In this document: piece after piece, positions 14,037 to 18,746 of the stretch
Layout: each line of letters opens with the position of its first letter
Position numbering within the stretch: position 1 is the first letter of the stretch
Virus record (IMG/VR): IMGVR_UViG_3300044273_000015
Coordinates: 1 to 20,081 of that record
DNA: 20,081 nt
Source of the DNA: a virus
Reading direction: 5' to 3' (one strand)
Notes under the pieces: generated by a model
The model's input: only the letters and a program-made list of their open reading frames with translations
Told to the model about the DNA's origin: nothing
Database searches by the model: none
Made by a program: the position numbers and the translations under genes

Positions 14037-14061
14037 TTTTTATTAGGTTTGTAAAAAGGTA

Positions 14062-14089
14062 TTGACAATTTAAAAAAGCATGTTATATT
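14062..14089 (+). promoter_or_regulatory. Early promoter P1
   Basis: TTGACA (14062-14067), 16-bp A-rich spacer, TGt then TATATT (14084-14089). Same design as P2, P3 and P4. Drives the Cys-rich gene at 14128. Confidence 0.75.
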
Positions 14090-14127
14090 ATAGAGTAAGA
14101 AAAAATCAAAAAAAAGGGGGTGTAAGT

Positions 14128-14490
14128 ATGGCAAATCCAAAAATCATTAAAGGAGTAATTGAGAAAGTAGAAGTTCTAAGAGAAGGAGAGGCAGGTCTGA
14201 ATTTCACGGGGGGCAGTTACGACGAAAGAAAATACATTCTGAGAGGTGAAGACGGAAAAATTTATGTATCTTACTGGTCTTCAAGTGATTTTGACTATTG
14301 TTCGTTATGGGGGTATTACACTGATTGTTCAAACTGCATTTGGTGGTGGGAGCGCTGGCTCGAGTGCGAGGAATGCGAAAGACCTAATTGCATAGGTTGT
14401 ATTCACGAGTTTTATCCTTGTCAGAATCCAGACTTGGTTTTAGTGGAAACGGAAAAATGGATATTTAGGGCAAGGTTGTTAGAAGAATAA
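14128..14490 (+). CDS. Cys/Trp-rich small protein, likely metal-binding
   Basis: A 120-aa protein. A beta-rich N-terminus (KGVIEKVEVL.., YILRGEDGKIYVSYW) leads to a Cys/Trp-rich centre with eight cysteines (58, 67, 70, 80, 83, 88, 91, 98) including three CxxC pairs and a WWWERW run, which suggests zinc or iron-sulfur binding. No family recognised. The ATG at 14128 has AGGGGGTG 7 nt upstream and lies about 32 nt after the predicted start of P1; earlier in-frame starts lack a ribosome site. The gene is a single transcription unit closed by the terminator at 14500. The first early gene may act on host transcription or defence, which is inference. Confidence 0.8.
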   Translation: MANPKIIKGVIEKVEVLREGEAGLNFTGGSYDERKYILRGEDGKIYVSYWSSSDFDYCSLWGYYTDCSNCIWWWERWLECEECERPNCIGCIHEFYPCQNPDLVLVETEKWIFRARLLEE

Positions 14491-14499
14491 TTAGAGAGA

Positions 14500-14530
14500 G
14501 GGGGGCTCCAAGCCCCCCCCCTTTTTTTTT
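14500..14530 (+). terminator. Rho-independent terminator
   Basis: GGGGGGCT (14500-14507), loop CCA, AGCCCCCC (14511-14518), then a run of nine T. Very strong hairpin 10 bp after the Cys-rich gene. Confidence 0.92.
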
Positions 14531-14549
14531 ATGTCTAATTGTTTATTTT

Positions 14550-14567
14550 TTTGGTCAAGAATATTTT
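14550..14567 (+). repeat. Partial copy of dispersed repeat
   Basis: TTTGGTCAAGAATATTTT, matching the 3' part of the 46-bp repeat at 13412 and 14898 and located 17 bp upstream of early promoter P2. Confidence 0.5.
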
Positions 14568-14583
14568 AATTCTTTAATGGATA

Positions 14584-14611
14584 TTGACAATTTAAAAAAA
14601 CATGGTATAAT
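14584..14611 (+). promoter_or_regulatory. Early promoter P2
   Basis: TTGACA (14584-14589), 16-bp spacer rich in A, TGG then TATAAT (14606-14611): perfect -35, extended -10. Confidence 0.85.
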
Positions 14612-14640
14612 TAAGAGTAAAAAAGTTAAGGGGGTAGCGT

Positions 14641-14838
14641 ATGGAAAGAGTAGTTAATTTATTAAGAGGCAATTATTGGGTTATTGATTTACAAAAATTT
14701 AAAGTATCAGATCTTGAACTGAATTTTTTAAGCTACTTCTTTGATATCAAATTTGATAAGTTTATGTTTGACGAGTTAAATTTGCAAGAAAAAGTTTATT
14801 TGATTTTAAAGAAAAAAGAAAAGTTCATATATCATTAA
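14641..14838 (+). CDS. Small orphan early protein (65 aa)
   Basis: No family recognised. An aromatic- and Lys-rich protein (YWVIDLQKFKVSDLELNFLS, YFFDIKFDKF, ending KKKEKFIYH) without membrane segment or cysteine. AAGGGGGTA precedes the ATG. It has its own promoter (P2) and terminator (14851), so it is a monocistronic early unit, the arrangement typical of small host-takeover or anti-defence genes; that role is inference. Confidence 0.7.
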   Translation: MERVVNLLRGNYWVIDLQKFKVSDLELNFLSYFFDIKFDKFMFDELNLQEKVYLILKKKEKFIYH

Positions 14839-14850
14839 ATTAGTTCCAGT

Positions 14851-14880
14851 CCCAGGGATGCTATCCCTGGGTTTCTTTTT
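14851..14880 (+). terminator. Rho-independent terminator
   Basis: CCCAGGGAT (14851-14859), loop GCT, ATCCCTGGG (14863-14871), then TTTCTTTTT. Perfect 9-bp stem directly after the 65-aa gene. Confidence 0.93.
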
Positions 14881-14897
14881 GTTTAATTCTCATATTC

Positions 14898-14943
14898 TTT
14901 GGTAAATAATTTTATTTTTAAATTTAGTTTTTTAGTCAAGAAT
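14898..14943 (+). repeat. 46-bp dispersed repeat, copy 2
   Basis: Begins TTTGGTAAATAA and ends AGTCAAGAAT; ungapped match at 38 of 46 positions to 13412-13457. Lies in the 283-bp gap before promoter P3. Confidence 0.6.
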
Positions 14944-15013
14944 ATTTTTTATAAATTTATTAATCAATCAGAAAATCTGTTTTACGATTGAACAAAGCTT
15001 AGTTAGATAGTGT

Positions 15014-15047
15014 CTCTGGCATTCTCTATGGCATTTTCTATGGCATT
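15014..15047 (+). repeat. CTATGGCATT iterated motif, cluster 1
   Basis: CTcTGGCATT at 15014, then CTATGGCATT at 15026 and 15038: three units with an exact 12-bp period, ending 12 bp before the -35 of P3. Placement suggests a regulator site. Confidence 0.6.
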
Positions 15048-15059
15048 TGATAAGGTCTA

Positions 15060-15087
15060 TTGACAAATTAAAAAGTTATGGTATAAT
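15060..15087 (+). promoter_or_regulatory. Early promoter P3
   Basis: TTGACA (15060-15065), 16-bp spacer, TGG then TATAAT (15082-15087). Perfect -35 and extended -10; CTATGGCATT repeats lie just upstream. Confidence 0.85.
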
Positions 15088-15122
15088 ATAAGACAAAGAA
15101 AAAAATCAGAAAGGGGGTAGGT

Positions 15123-15323
15123 ATGATGGAATTAAGAGTAAACAAAATCAAAGAACTTTTTGCTGAATTTTTCGGGCTTACTCCTGATGTAATTTATTTT
15201 GAAAACGGTAAGATTGAAGCTTTCAGGATAATTTCAAAAGACAATTGTATTTTAATGTTAGTCGTTCAAGAATATGATTATAAAGATAAGTCGTATAATA
15301 TCTTGGTTAGAAAAATTGATTAA
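15123..15323 (+). CDS. Small orphan early protein (66 aa), paralogue of next gene
   Basis: No known family. The N-terminal helix and turn KIKELFAEFFGLTPDVIYF resemble KLIEVFKNLFGMEPSKFYI in the next gene: same spacing and the same FG-x-x-P core. After that come beta strands (IEAFRIIS, CILMLVVQEYDY, YNILVRKI). AAAGGGGGTA precedes tandem ATG codons at 15123 and 15126. It is driven by P3 and closed by the terminator at 15332. Confidence 0.7.
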   Translation: MMELRVNKIKELFAEFFGLTPDVIYFENGKIEAFRIISKDNCILMLVVQEYDYKDKSYNILVRKID

Positions 15324-15331
15324 AAGATTGA

Positions 15332-15362
15332 CCCGGGGTTTGTTTCAAGCCCTGGGTTTCTT
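15332..15362 (+). terminator. Rho-independent terminator (may be leaky)
   Basis: CCCGGGGTTTG (15332-15342), loop TTT, CAAGCCCTGGG (15346-15356) with two G-T wobbles, then TTTCTT. No promoter is visible between it and the next gene, so partial read-through is probable. Confidence 0.8.
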
Positions 15363-15389
15363 ACTAAAAAACTCAAAGGGGGTGCGGGT

Positions 15390-15713
15390 ATGCAAGAAAG
15401 AAAACAAAAATTGATTGAAGTTTTTAAAAATTTATTTGGTATGGAACCTTCTAAGTTTTATATTCACAGGGATTATTTGAAAGATCGTATAGAAGAGCGG
15501 TTAGAAGCATATCATTGTTTTCAGTTATTTAATGTGCAGTTTGAGTTATCAATAATTGAATTAAGTGAGTTTGAAAAATCGCTTTGGAAAAATTGTTTTA
15601 TGAAAGAGGATAAAAGTTATAGAAAGTATAACATGAGAATGTTTGTCATTCAGTTTTACATGGAGAATTATAGAATTGAAATTTGGATAGGTATTTTTCC
15701 TTTGAATAAATAA
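15390..15713 (+). CDS. Small orphan early protein (107 aa), paralogue of previous gene
   Basis: Shares the helix-turn FG-x-x-P start with the preceding gene, then carries a longer middle (residues 25-90, Tyr/Phe/Glu-rich) and ends with a strand YRIEIWIGI comparable to YNILVRKI there. No function recognised. AAAGGGGGTG lies before the ATG. Because a terminator precedes it and no new promoter is seen, expression probably depends on read-through from P3, giving a lower level than its neighbour. Closed by a terminator at 15724. Confidence 0.7.
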   Translation: MQERKQKLIEVFKNLFGMEPSKFYIHRDYLKDRIEERLEAYHCFQLFNVQFELSIIELSEFEKSLWKNCFMKEDKSYRKYNMRMFVIQFYMENYRIEIWIGIFPLNK

Positions 15714-15723
15714 TCCATTACCG

Positions 15724-15749
15724 CCAGGGCTTAACCGCCCTGGTTTTTT
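15724..15749 (+). terminator. Rho-independent terminator
   Basis: CCAGGGC (15724-15730), loop TTAACC, GCCCTGG (15737-15743), then six T. Just after the 107-aa gene. Confidence 0.9.
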
Positions 15750-15767
15750 ATTTTTAATTCTATGCAT

Positions 15768-15801
15768 CTATGGCATTGTATCTATGGCACTTTCTATGGC
15801 A
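15768..15801 (+). repeat. CTATGGCA iterated motif, cluster 2
   Basis: CTATGGCA at 15768, 15782 and 15794 (steps of 14 and 12 bp), preceded by a degenerate CTATGCAT at 15760. Same motif as the cluster before P3. It lies between a terminator and the next operon, where no standard -35/-10 pair is visible. Confidence 0.6.
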
Positions 15802-15830
15802 AATTTGATTTTTTAAAGGAGGGTCAAGCT

Positions 15831-16217
15831 ATGGGTCTATTATATCAATTATTTGATTATCCGTTTGTTTATTTGCTTTACCAACCGCAGGATAAAAGAG
15901 CTGTAGTTTTAGTTGACGATGGATTATATATGTTACGAAGCAGGCATCCACGATTGCGTATATTTCCAGATGATCCTATTAAACGATCGATATTGATTAT
16001 CTTACCGTTCTGGATTTATCCAAGCAAGGATTTACTCAGGCGTGCGAAAAGATTATTGCGGATTGACAAAGAAACGACTGCGAAGATTTTTCGATATGCT
16101 GAAGGTTACCCAGAAGAGAGGTTAGATGACTATTGCATTCAAAAGATGAAAGAGCTTTCTGAGGAGAATACAATTGGGATGTTTGAAATAATTGAGGAAG
16201 CGGAGCAATGTCTGTAA
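15831..16217 (+). CDS. Unknown 128-aa early protein
   Basis: No family recognised. An aromatic N-terminus (YQLFDYPFVYLLYQPQ), a short beta part (RAVVLVDDGLYMLRS), a hydrophobic stretch SILIILPFWIYP (residues 53-64) and an acidic helical C-terminus. The hydrophobic stretch is short for a membrane helix but a membrane contact is possible. AAGGAGGG lies 9 nt before the ATG at 15831; upstream in-frame codons run through the CTATGGCA repeats and lack a ribosome site. First gene of a tight plus-strand cluster; the next gene overlaps it by 10 bp. Confidence 0.7.
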   Translation: MGLLYQLFDYPFVYLLYQPQDKRAVVLVDDGLYMLRSRHPRLRIFPDDPIKRSILIILPFWIYPSKDLLRRAKRLLRIDKETTAKIFRYAEGYPEERLDDYCIQKMKELSEENTIGMFEIIEEAEQCL

Positions 16218-16417
16218 GTTTTAGGTTTTTTCCTGAGGCGTGTCTTGAGCGGATAATAGAGCGGGCGATTGAGGAGGGGAAGCTTTTTGAGCTGTTATTT
16301 ACGGAAAATGGGCGCAAGCTCTGGGGGAAGTGGGGGGAAGACAGGATTAGAGCATTAGTAATGAAGAAATTGAGTATTGCTTTTGAGAAGAGAAAAAACA
16401 GAGGAGGTGGGGTATGA
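16208..16417 (+). CDS. Small helical early protein (69 aa)
   Basis: Helical, charged (ERIIERAIEEGKLFELLF, then ALVMKKLSIAFEKRKNRG). No family known. It starts 10 bp inside the preceding gene and its stop overlaps the next start (ATGA), so the three are translationally coupled. A basic C-terminus might bind nucleic acid. Confidence 0.65.
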   Translation: MSVSFRFFPEACLERIIERAIEEGKLFELLFTENGRKLWGKWGEDRIRALVMKKLSIAFEKRKNRGGGV

Positions 16418-16965
16418 TGGTAGAGCTTTATATTACTGATAAAAGTTTTTTAGATTATCCTCACATGTCAAAATTAACATCAGCATCGACTGCAGAAATC
16501 ATTTATGAAAATTGGGATGAAGACGAAGAAATTGAATTTGTTTGGATACCTAATTATCCCATCGGTTCGGGCTTTTATGGTCTTGAAGCATACGGCTTAA
16601 ACAGAGAAGAAGCGATATTAAAAGCAATAGCAAGAGGATTTGCTGCAGAAGAAATTTGTGAATTTTTTGATTTATCAGAAGAGGAATTAGATGAGTATTT
16701 TATCAAATGCTTGAAAGAAATTGATACTGAACAATGGGAATTTGGGAATGCAATTTTTGAATTACCTTATATCAGTTGTTTGACGAGTAGCGATACTGCG
16801 ATGGGAATTTTTAAAGTAGATGAAGATACATTTATTATTGCCAACTGGAAGATAAGTAGCGGAGGACCTTATTGTTTTTCATTCAAAAGAGTTGAAAAGG
16901 AAGTAGCTTTAGAAATAGCGAAAGATAATTTTGAAAAAGAAGAAGTGCAAGAATTATTTGAATAA
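16414..16965 (+). CDS. Unknown 183-aa protein with internal duplication
   Basis: Acidic protein with two related halves: residues 15-68 (YPHMSKLTSASTAEIIY..) and 117-170 (LPYISCLTSSDTAMGIF..), sharing P-x-(M/I)-S-x-LTS-x-x-TA-x-x-I, a following acidic/aromatic strand region and a closing EEAI / EVALEIA helix. Between them lies a helical linker with FAAEEICEFFDLSEEELDE, which resembles a small helix-turn-helix. No family recognised. GGAGGTGG precedes tandem ATGs at 16414 and 16417. Several conserved Ser/Thr and Tyr suggest a ligand-binding or enzymatic fold, but I cannot name it. Confidence 0.7.
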   Translation: MMVELYITDKSFLDYPHMSKLTSASTAEIIYENWDEDEEIEFVWIPNYPIGSGFYGLEAYGLNREEAILKAIARGFAAEEICEFFDLSEEELDEYFIKCLKEIDTEQWEFGNAIFELPYISCLTSSDTAMGIFKVDEDTFIIANWKISSGGPYCFSFKRVEKEVALEIAKDNFEKEEVQELFE

Positions 16966-16978
16966 AAAGAGGTGAGCT

Positions 16979-17209
16979 ATGATGAGGATTAGCGAGAAGG
17001 ATCCATTCAGTTGGTTTCTTGATAATTTTAAAGGTATGAGCAATCATACAGAGGAGCAGATAAGAAATATTTTAAAAGCACTTAGGCTTATTCTTGAAAA
17101 CACAGAGTATGAGGAGCAAGAGTGGCTGGGCAAGTTTCTAATAAAATTAAGTAAAAAACGACGAGCATGTGGGGCAATGTTATATGATTTAATAGAAAAA
17201 GGTTATTAA
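16979..17209 (+). CDS. Small helical early protein (76 aa)
   Basis: Predicted all-helical (TEEQIRNILKALRLILEN, then EWLGKFLIKLSKKRRACGAM). No family recognised. GAGGTG lies 5 nt before the ATG; the gene follows the duplicated-domain gene by 13 bp. A GC hairpin follows 11 bp after its stop. Confidence 0.65.
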   Translation: MMRISEKDPFSWFLDNFKGMSNHTEEQIRNILKALRLILENTEYEEQEWLGKFLIKLSKKRRACGAMLYDLIEKGY

Positions 17210-17219
17210 TTGTAACATC

Positions 17220-17235
17220 GCCCCCTTGCGGGGGC
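17220..17235 (+). other. Intercistronic hairpin without T run
   Basis: GCCCCC (17220-17225), loop TTGC, GGGGGC (17230-17235). No T run follows, so it is probably an RNA stability or processing hairpin rather than a terminator. Confidence 0.5.
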
Positions 17236-17283
17236 AGGAGGTGGGGCGGTAGAAAAAACTGAGAGAGGAGGTGAAGCTATGCG

Positions 17284-17349
17284 TTGAGGGAGGAAATGCT
17301 GTCAGACAGTATAAAGCAAAATTTGGAAAAATCAAGAGGGATAATTTAA
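17284..17349 (+). CDS. Possible 21-aa peptide or remnant, with two-codon ORF at its start
   Basis: GAGGAGGTG is followed by ATG CGT TGA (17279-17287), a start that stops after two codons. A TTG overlapping that stop (17284) opens a 21-codon frame, (M)REEMLSDSIKQNLEKSRGII. Another frame would read on if one base were removed after CGT. It could be a real micro-peptide, a regulatory uORF or a decayed gene; evidence does not decide. Confidence 0.25.
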   Translation: MREEMLSDSIKQNLEKSRGII

Positions 17350-17364
17350 AAAGGAGGGGTGGCT

Positions 17365-17862
17365 ATGGTTGAGGTAAAGAATAAAGCTTTAGAAGAGGTT
17401 TTTGAGAGATATAAGAAGATAGATGGGCGTAAGATACTTGAAAATTTGAGAAAGTTTGAGTTTAGGCACGATGAGAGGACATTTGAGAGGGCGTGTTTAT
17501 CTGGGGCAGTTGAATATTTTAAAAGTAAGGGTGGCGAGATGACGGATGAGGAGTTTTTAGCATTGTTGATACGGTTGACTATTATGTATTTTGTTGAGGT
17601 GAAACATCGATCGGAAATGTGGTATTTGATTTTAGCGGGTCTTCTTCCAGAGGAAATCCAAAAGGCTAAGATGCATGAGGTGGTTAAGCGGTTTGAAGAG
17701 CAGTTTATTGAGTATATGGAAATGATAGCGAAGATGAGAGGGGATGAGGGGATAAGGGATGCGGTGTTGATATTTTTATTTGATGAGAATGCCGATTTTA
17801 CTTTGACATTTTTTGAGGCAACTAAGGCATTGACAGATTACATTAACAAAGTATTGAATTAA
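17365..17862 (+). CDS. Unknown helical 165-aa early protein
   Basis: Almost entirely helical and charged, without cysteine-rich motif or membrane helix. Segments of note: FERACLSGAVEYFKSKGG, EEFLALLIRLTIMYFVEV and IRDAVLIFLFDENADFTLTF. No family recognised. AAGGAGG sits 7 nt before the ATG at 17365; a GTG at 17359 is a less likely start. It ends just before promoter P4 and no terminator separates it from the next operon. Confidence 0.7.
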   Translation: MVEVKNKALEEVFERYKKIDGRKILENLRKFEFRHDERTFERACLSGAVEYFKSKGGEMTDEEFLALLIRLTIMYFVEVKHRSEMWYLILAGLLPEEIQKAKMHEVVKRFEEQFIEYMEMIAKMRGDEGIRDAVLIFLFDENADFTLTFFEATKALTDYINKVLN

Positions 17863-17866
17863 GCTA

Positions 17867-17894
17867 TTGACAATTTAAAAATTTGTGATATAAT
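17867..17894 (+). promoter_or_regulatory. Early promoter P4 (anti-CRISPR operon)
   Basis: TTGACA (17867-17872), 16-bp A-rich spacer, TGA then TATAAT (17889-17894). Same design as P1-P3; leads the operon that carries the ring nuclease. Confidence 0.85.
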
Positions 17895-17939
17895 AAATAA
17901 AAAAGAAAGTGGGAAGAATAAAAAACAGAGGGGGGAGCC

Positions 17940-18167
17940 ATGGCATTAATAAAAATAGGGCACAGGATAATTAATCTACAGAATGTTAAGCTGATTGAGT
18001 TAATAGAAAACTCTCAAGGGAAAGAAATTAGATTTTATTTTATCGATGGAAGTTATAGCTATTGTAACTTGAAAAATGGAGAAGAAGACAGAGATTTTGA
18101 AGTAGCATGGGAAGAATTAAATCGTTTATGGGTTTTTTCTACAGATAAATTTTTCTCAGCAGTTTAA
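17940..18167 (+). CDS. Small orphan protein (75 aa), first gene of anti-CRISPR operon
   Basis: Beta-rich start (ALIKIGHRIINLQNVKLIEL, then KEIRFYFIDGSYSYC) followed by a short helix (VAWEELNRLW). The pattern 'I-x-L-x-N-V-x-x-I ... dG' resembles small LytTR-like or PH-like beta domains, but I do not assign a family. GAGGGGGGAG precedes the ATG. It is promoter-proximal to the 46-aa gene and the ring nuclease, so a counter-defence or regulatory role is possible by association. Confidence 0.65.
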   Translation: MALIKIGHRIINLQNVKLIELIENSQGKEIRFYFIDGSYSYCNLKNGEEDRDFEVAWEELNRLWVFSTDKFFSAV

Positions 18168-18188
18168 AAAAACATAGGAGGTGAGCAA

Positions 18189-18329
18189 ATGAAGAAAGAA
18201 ATTCAGGCACCGAAGTATTTAACGCTTTGGAAGGACGGGAGGTGGGTCTTTCTAAAAAGGGAGGAGTTTGAGAGGCAAGGATTTGTAGAAAGATTGGTTA
18301 AGGTGTTGAAAAGGTTGTTTAAAAGATAA
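18189..18329 (+). CDS. Small basic protein (46 aa)
   Basis: Short ORF with a strong ribosome site (AGGAGGTG, 6 nt before ATG 18189). The product begins MKKEIQAPKYLTLWKDGRWV and continues with a basic amphipathic helix ending VERLVKVLKRLFKR. No family recognised. It lies between two genes of the same operon with short gaps (21 and 23 bp). A membrane- or nucleic-acid-binding peptide is plausible from charge. Confidence 0.65.
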   Translation: MKKEIQAPKYLTLWKDGRWVFLKREEFERQGFVERLVKVLKRLFKR

Positions 18330-18352
18330 AAAACCAAAAAGGAGGTGGGAGT

Positions 18353-18685
18353 ATGTTGTATGTTCTCAACACGCTTATTGTTCCAGTGGATTTTGGAATT
18401 AAGCAGGAGTATGTAGTGTCGTTGTGGAAGATTGACCTTGAGAGAGCTCGGAAAATAGTTAGAGAGATGGAGTTTACTTCAGCAGTTGGGCATGAGGCGA
18501 CAGCGAAATTGCTTACGGAGTTGTTGGGGGTGGAAATTCCTTTTAATAGAATTGCTGTTAAGATGAAAGAGGGGGACGCAGGTTTACATTTTGTTCTTAG
18601 GACAAGGTTACCTGAGGGCAAAGTTCTTTCTGAAGAGGAGCTCAGAGAGCTCGATTTTGACTTAGTCTTAAGTAGAGTAAGCTAA
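18353..18685 (+). CDS. acrIII-1: AcrIII-1 viral ring nuclease (DUF1874 family)
   Basis: Degrades cyclic tetra-adenylate (cA4), the second messenger made by type III CRISPR complexes, so switching off Csx1/Csm6-type effectors. The 110-aa length and the whole pattern match DUF1874: MLYVLN start, SAVGHEATAKLLTELLGV (43-60), FNR (64-66), KMKEGD, RTRLPEGKVLSEEEL (83-97). Catalytic His is at position 47 in GHEAT, exactly as in SIRV1 gp29, and R85 and E88 also coincide with that protein's active-site residues; S11 of gp29 is Pro here. It should act as a homodimer in the cytoplasm. AGGAGGTG precedes the ATG. Placement behind P4 fits early expression. From memory, a homologue exists in Hydrogenobaculum phage 1. 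Confidence 0.93.
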   Translation: MLYVLNTLIVPVDFGIKQEYVVSLWKIDLERARKIVREMEFTSAVGHEATAKLLTELLGVEIPFNRIAVKMKEGDAGLHFVLRTRLPEGKVLSEEELRELDFDLVLSRVS

Positions 18686-18693
18686 TAGGAAAA

Positions 18694-18714
18694 AGAGGGG
18701 GCTACTGCCCCTCT
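18694..18714 (+). other. Intercistronic hairpin after acrIII-1
   Basis: AGAGGGG (18694-18700), 7-nt loop, CCCCTCT (18708-18714). No T run follows, and the next gene starts 32 bp later, so it may tune or process the message rather than end it. Confidence 0.5.
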
Positions 18715-18746
18715 CAATCTGTTAAAAAATCAAAAGAGGAGGAGCT

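Noticed and set aside
18319-18621. Minus-strand 100-codon frame
   Set aside because: Antisense to the acrIII-1 gene, which has a clear family match and ribosome site.
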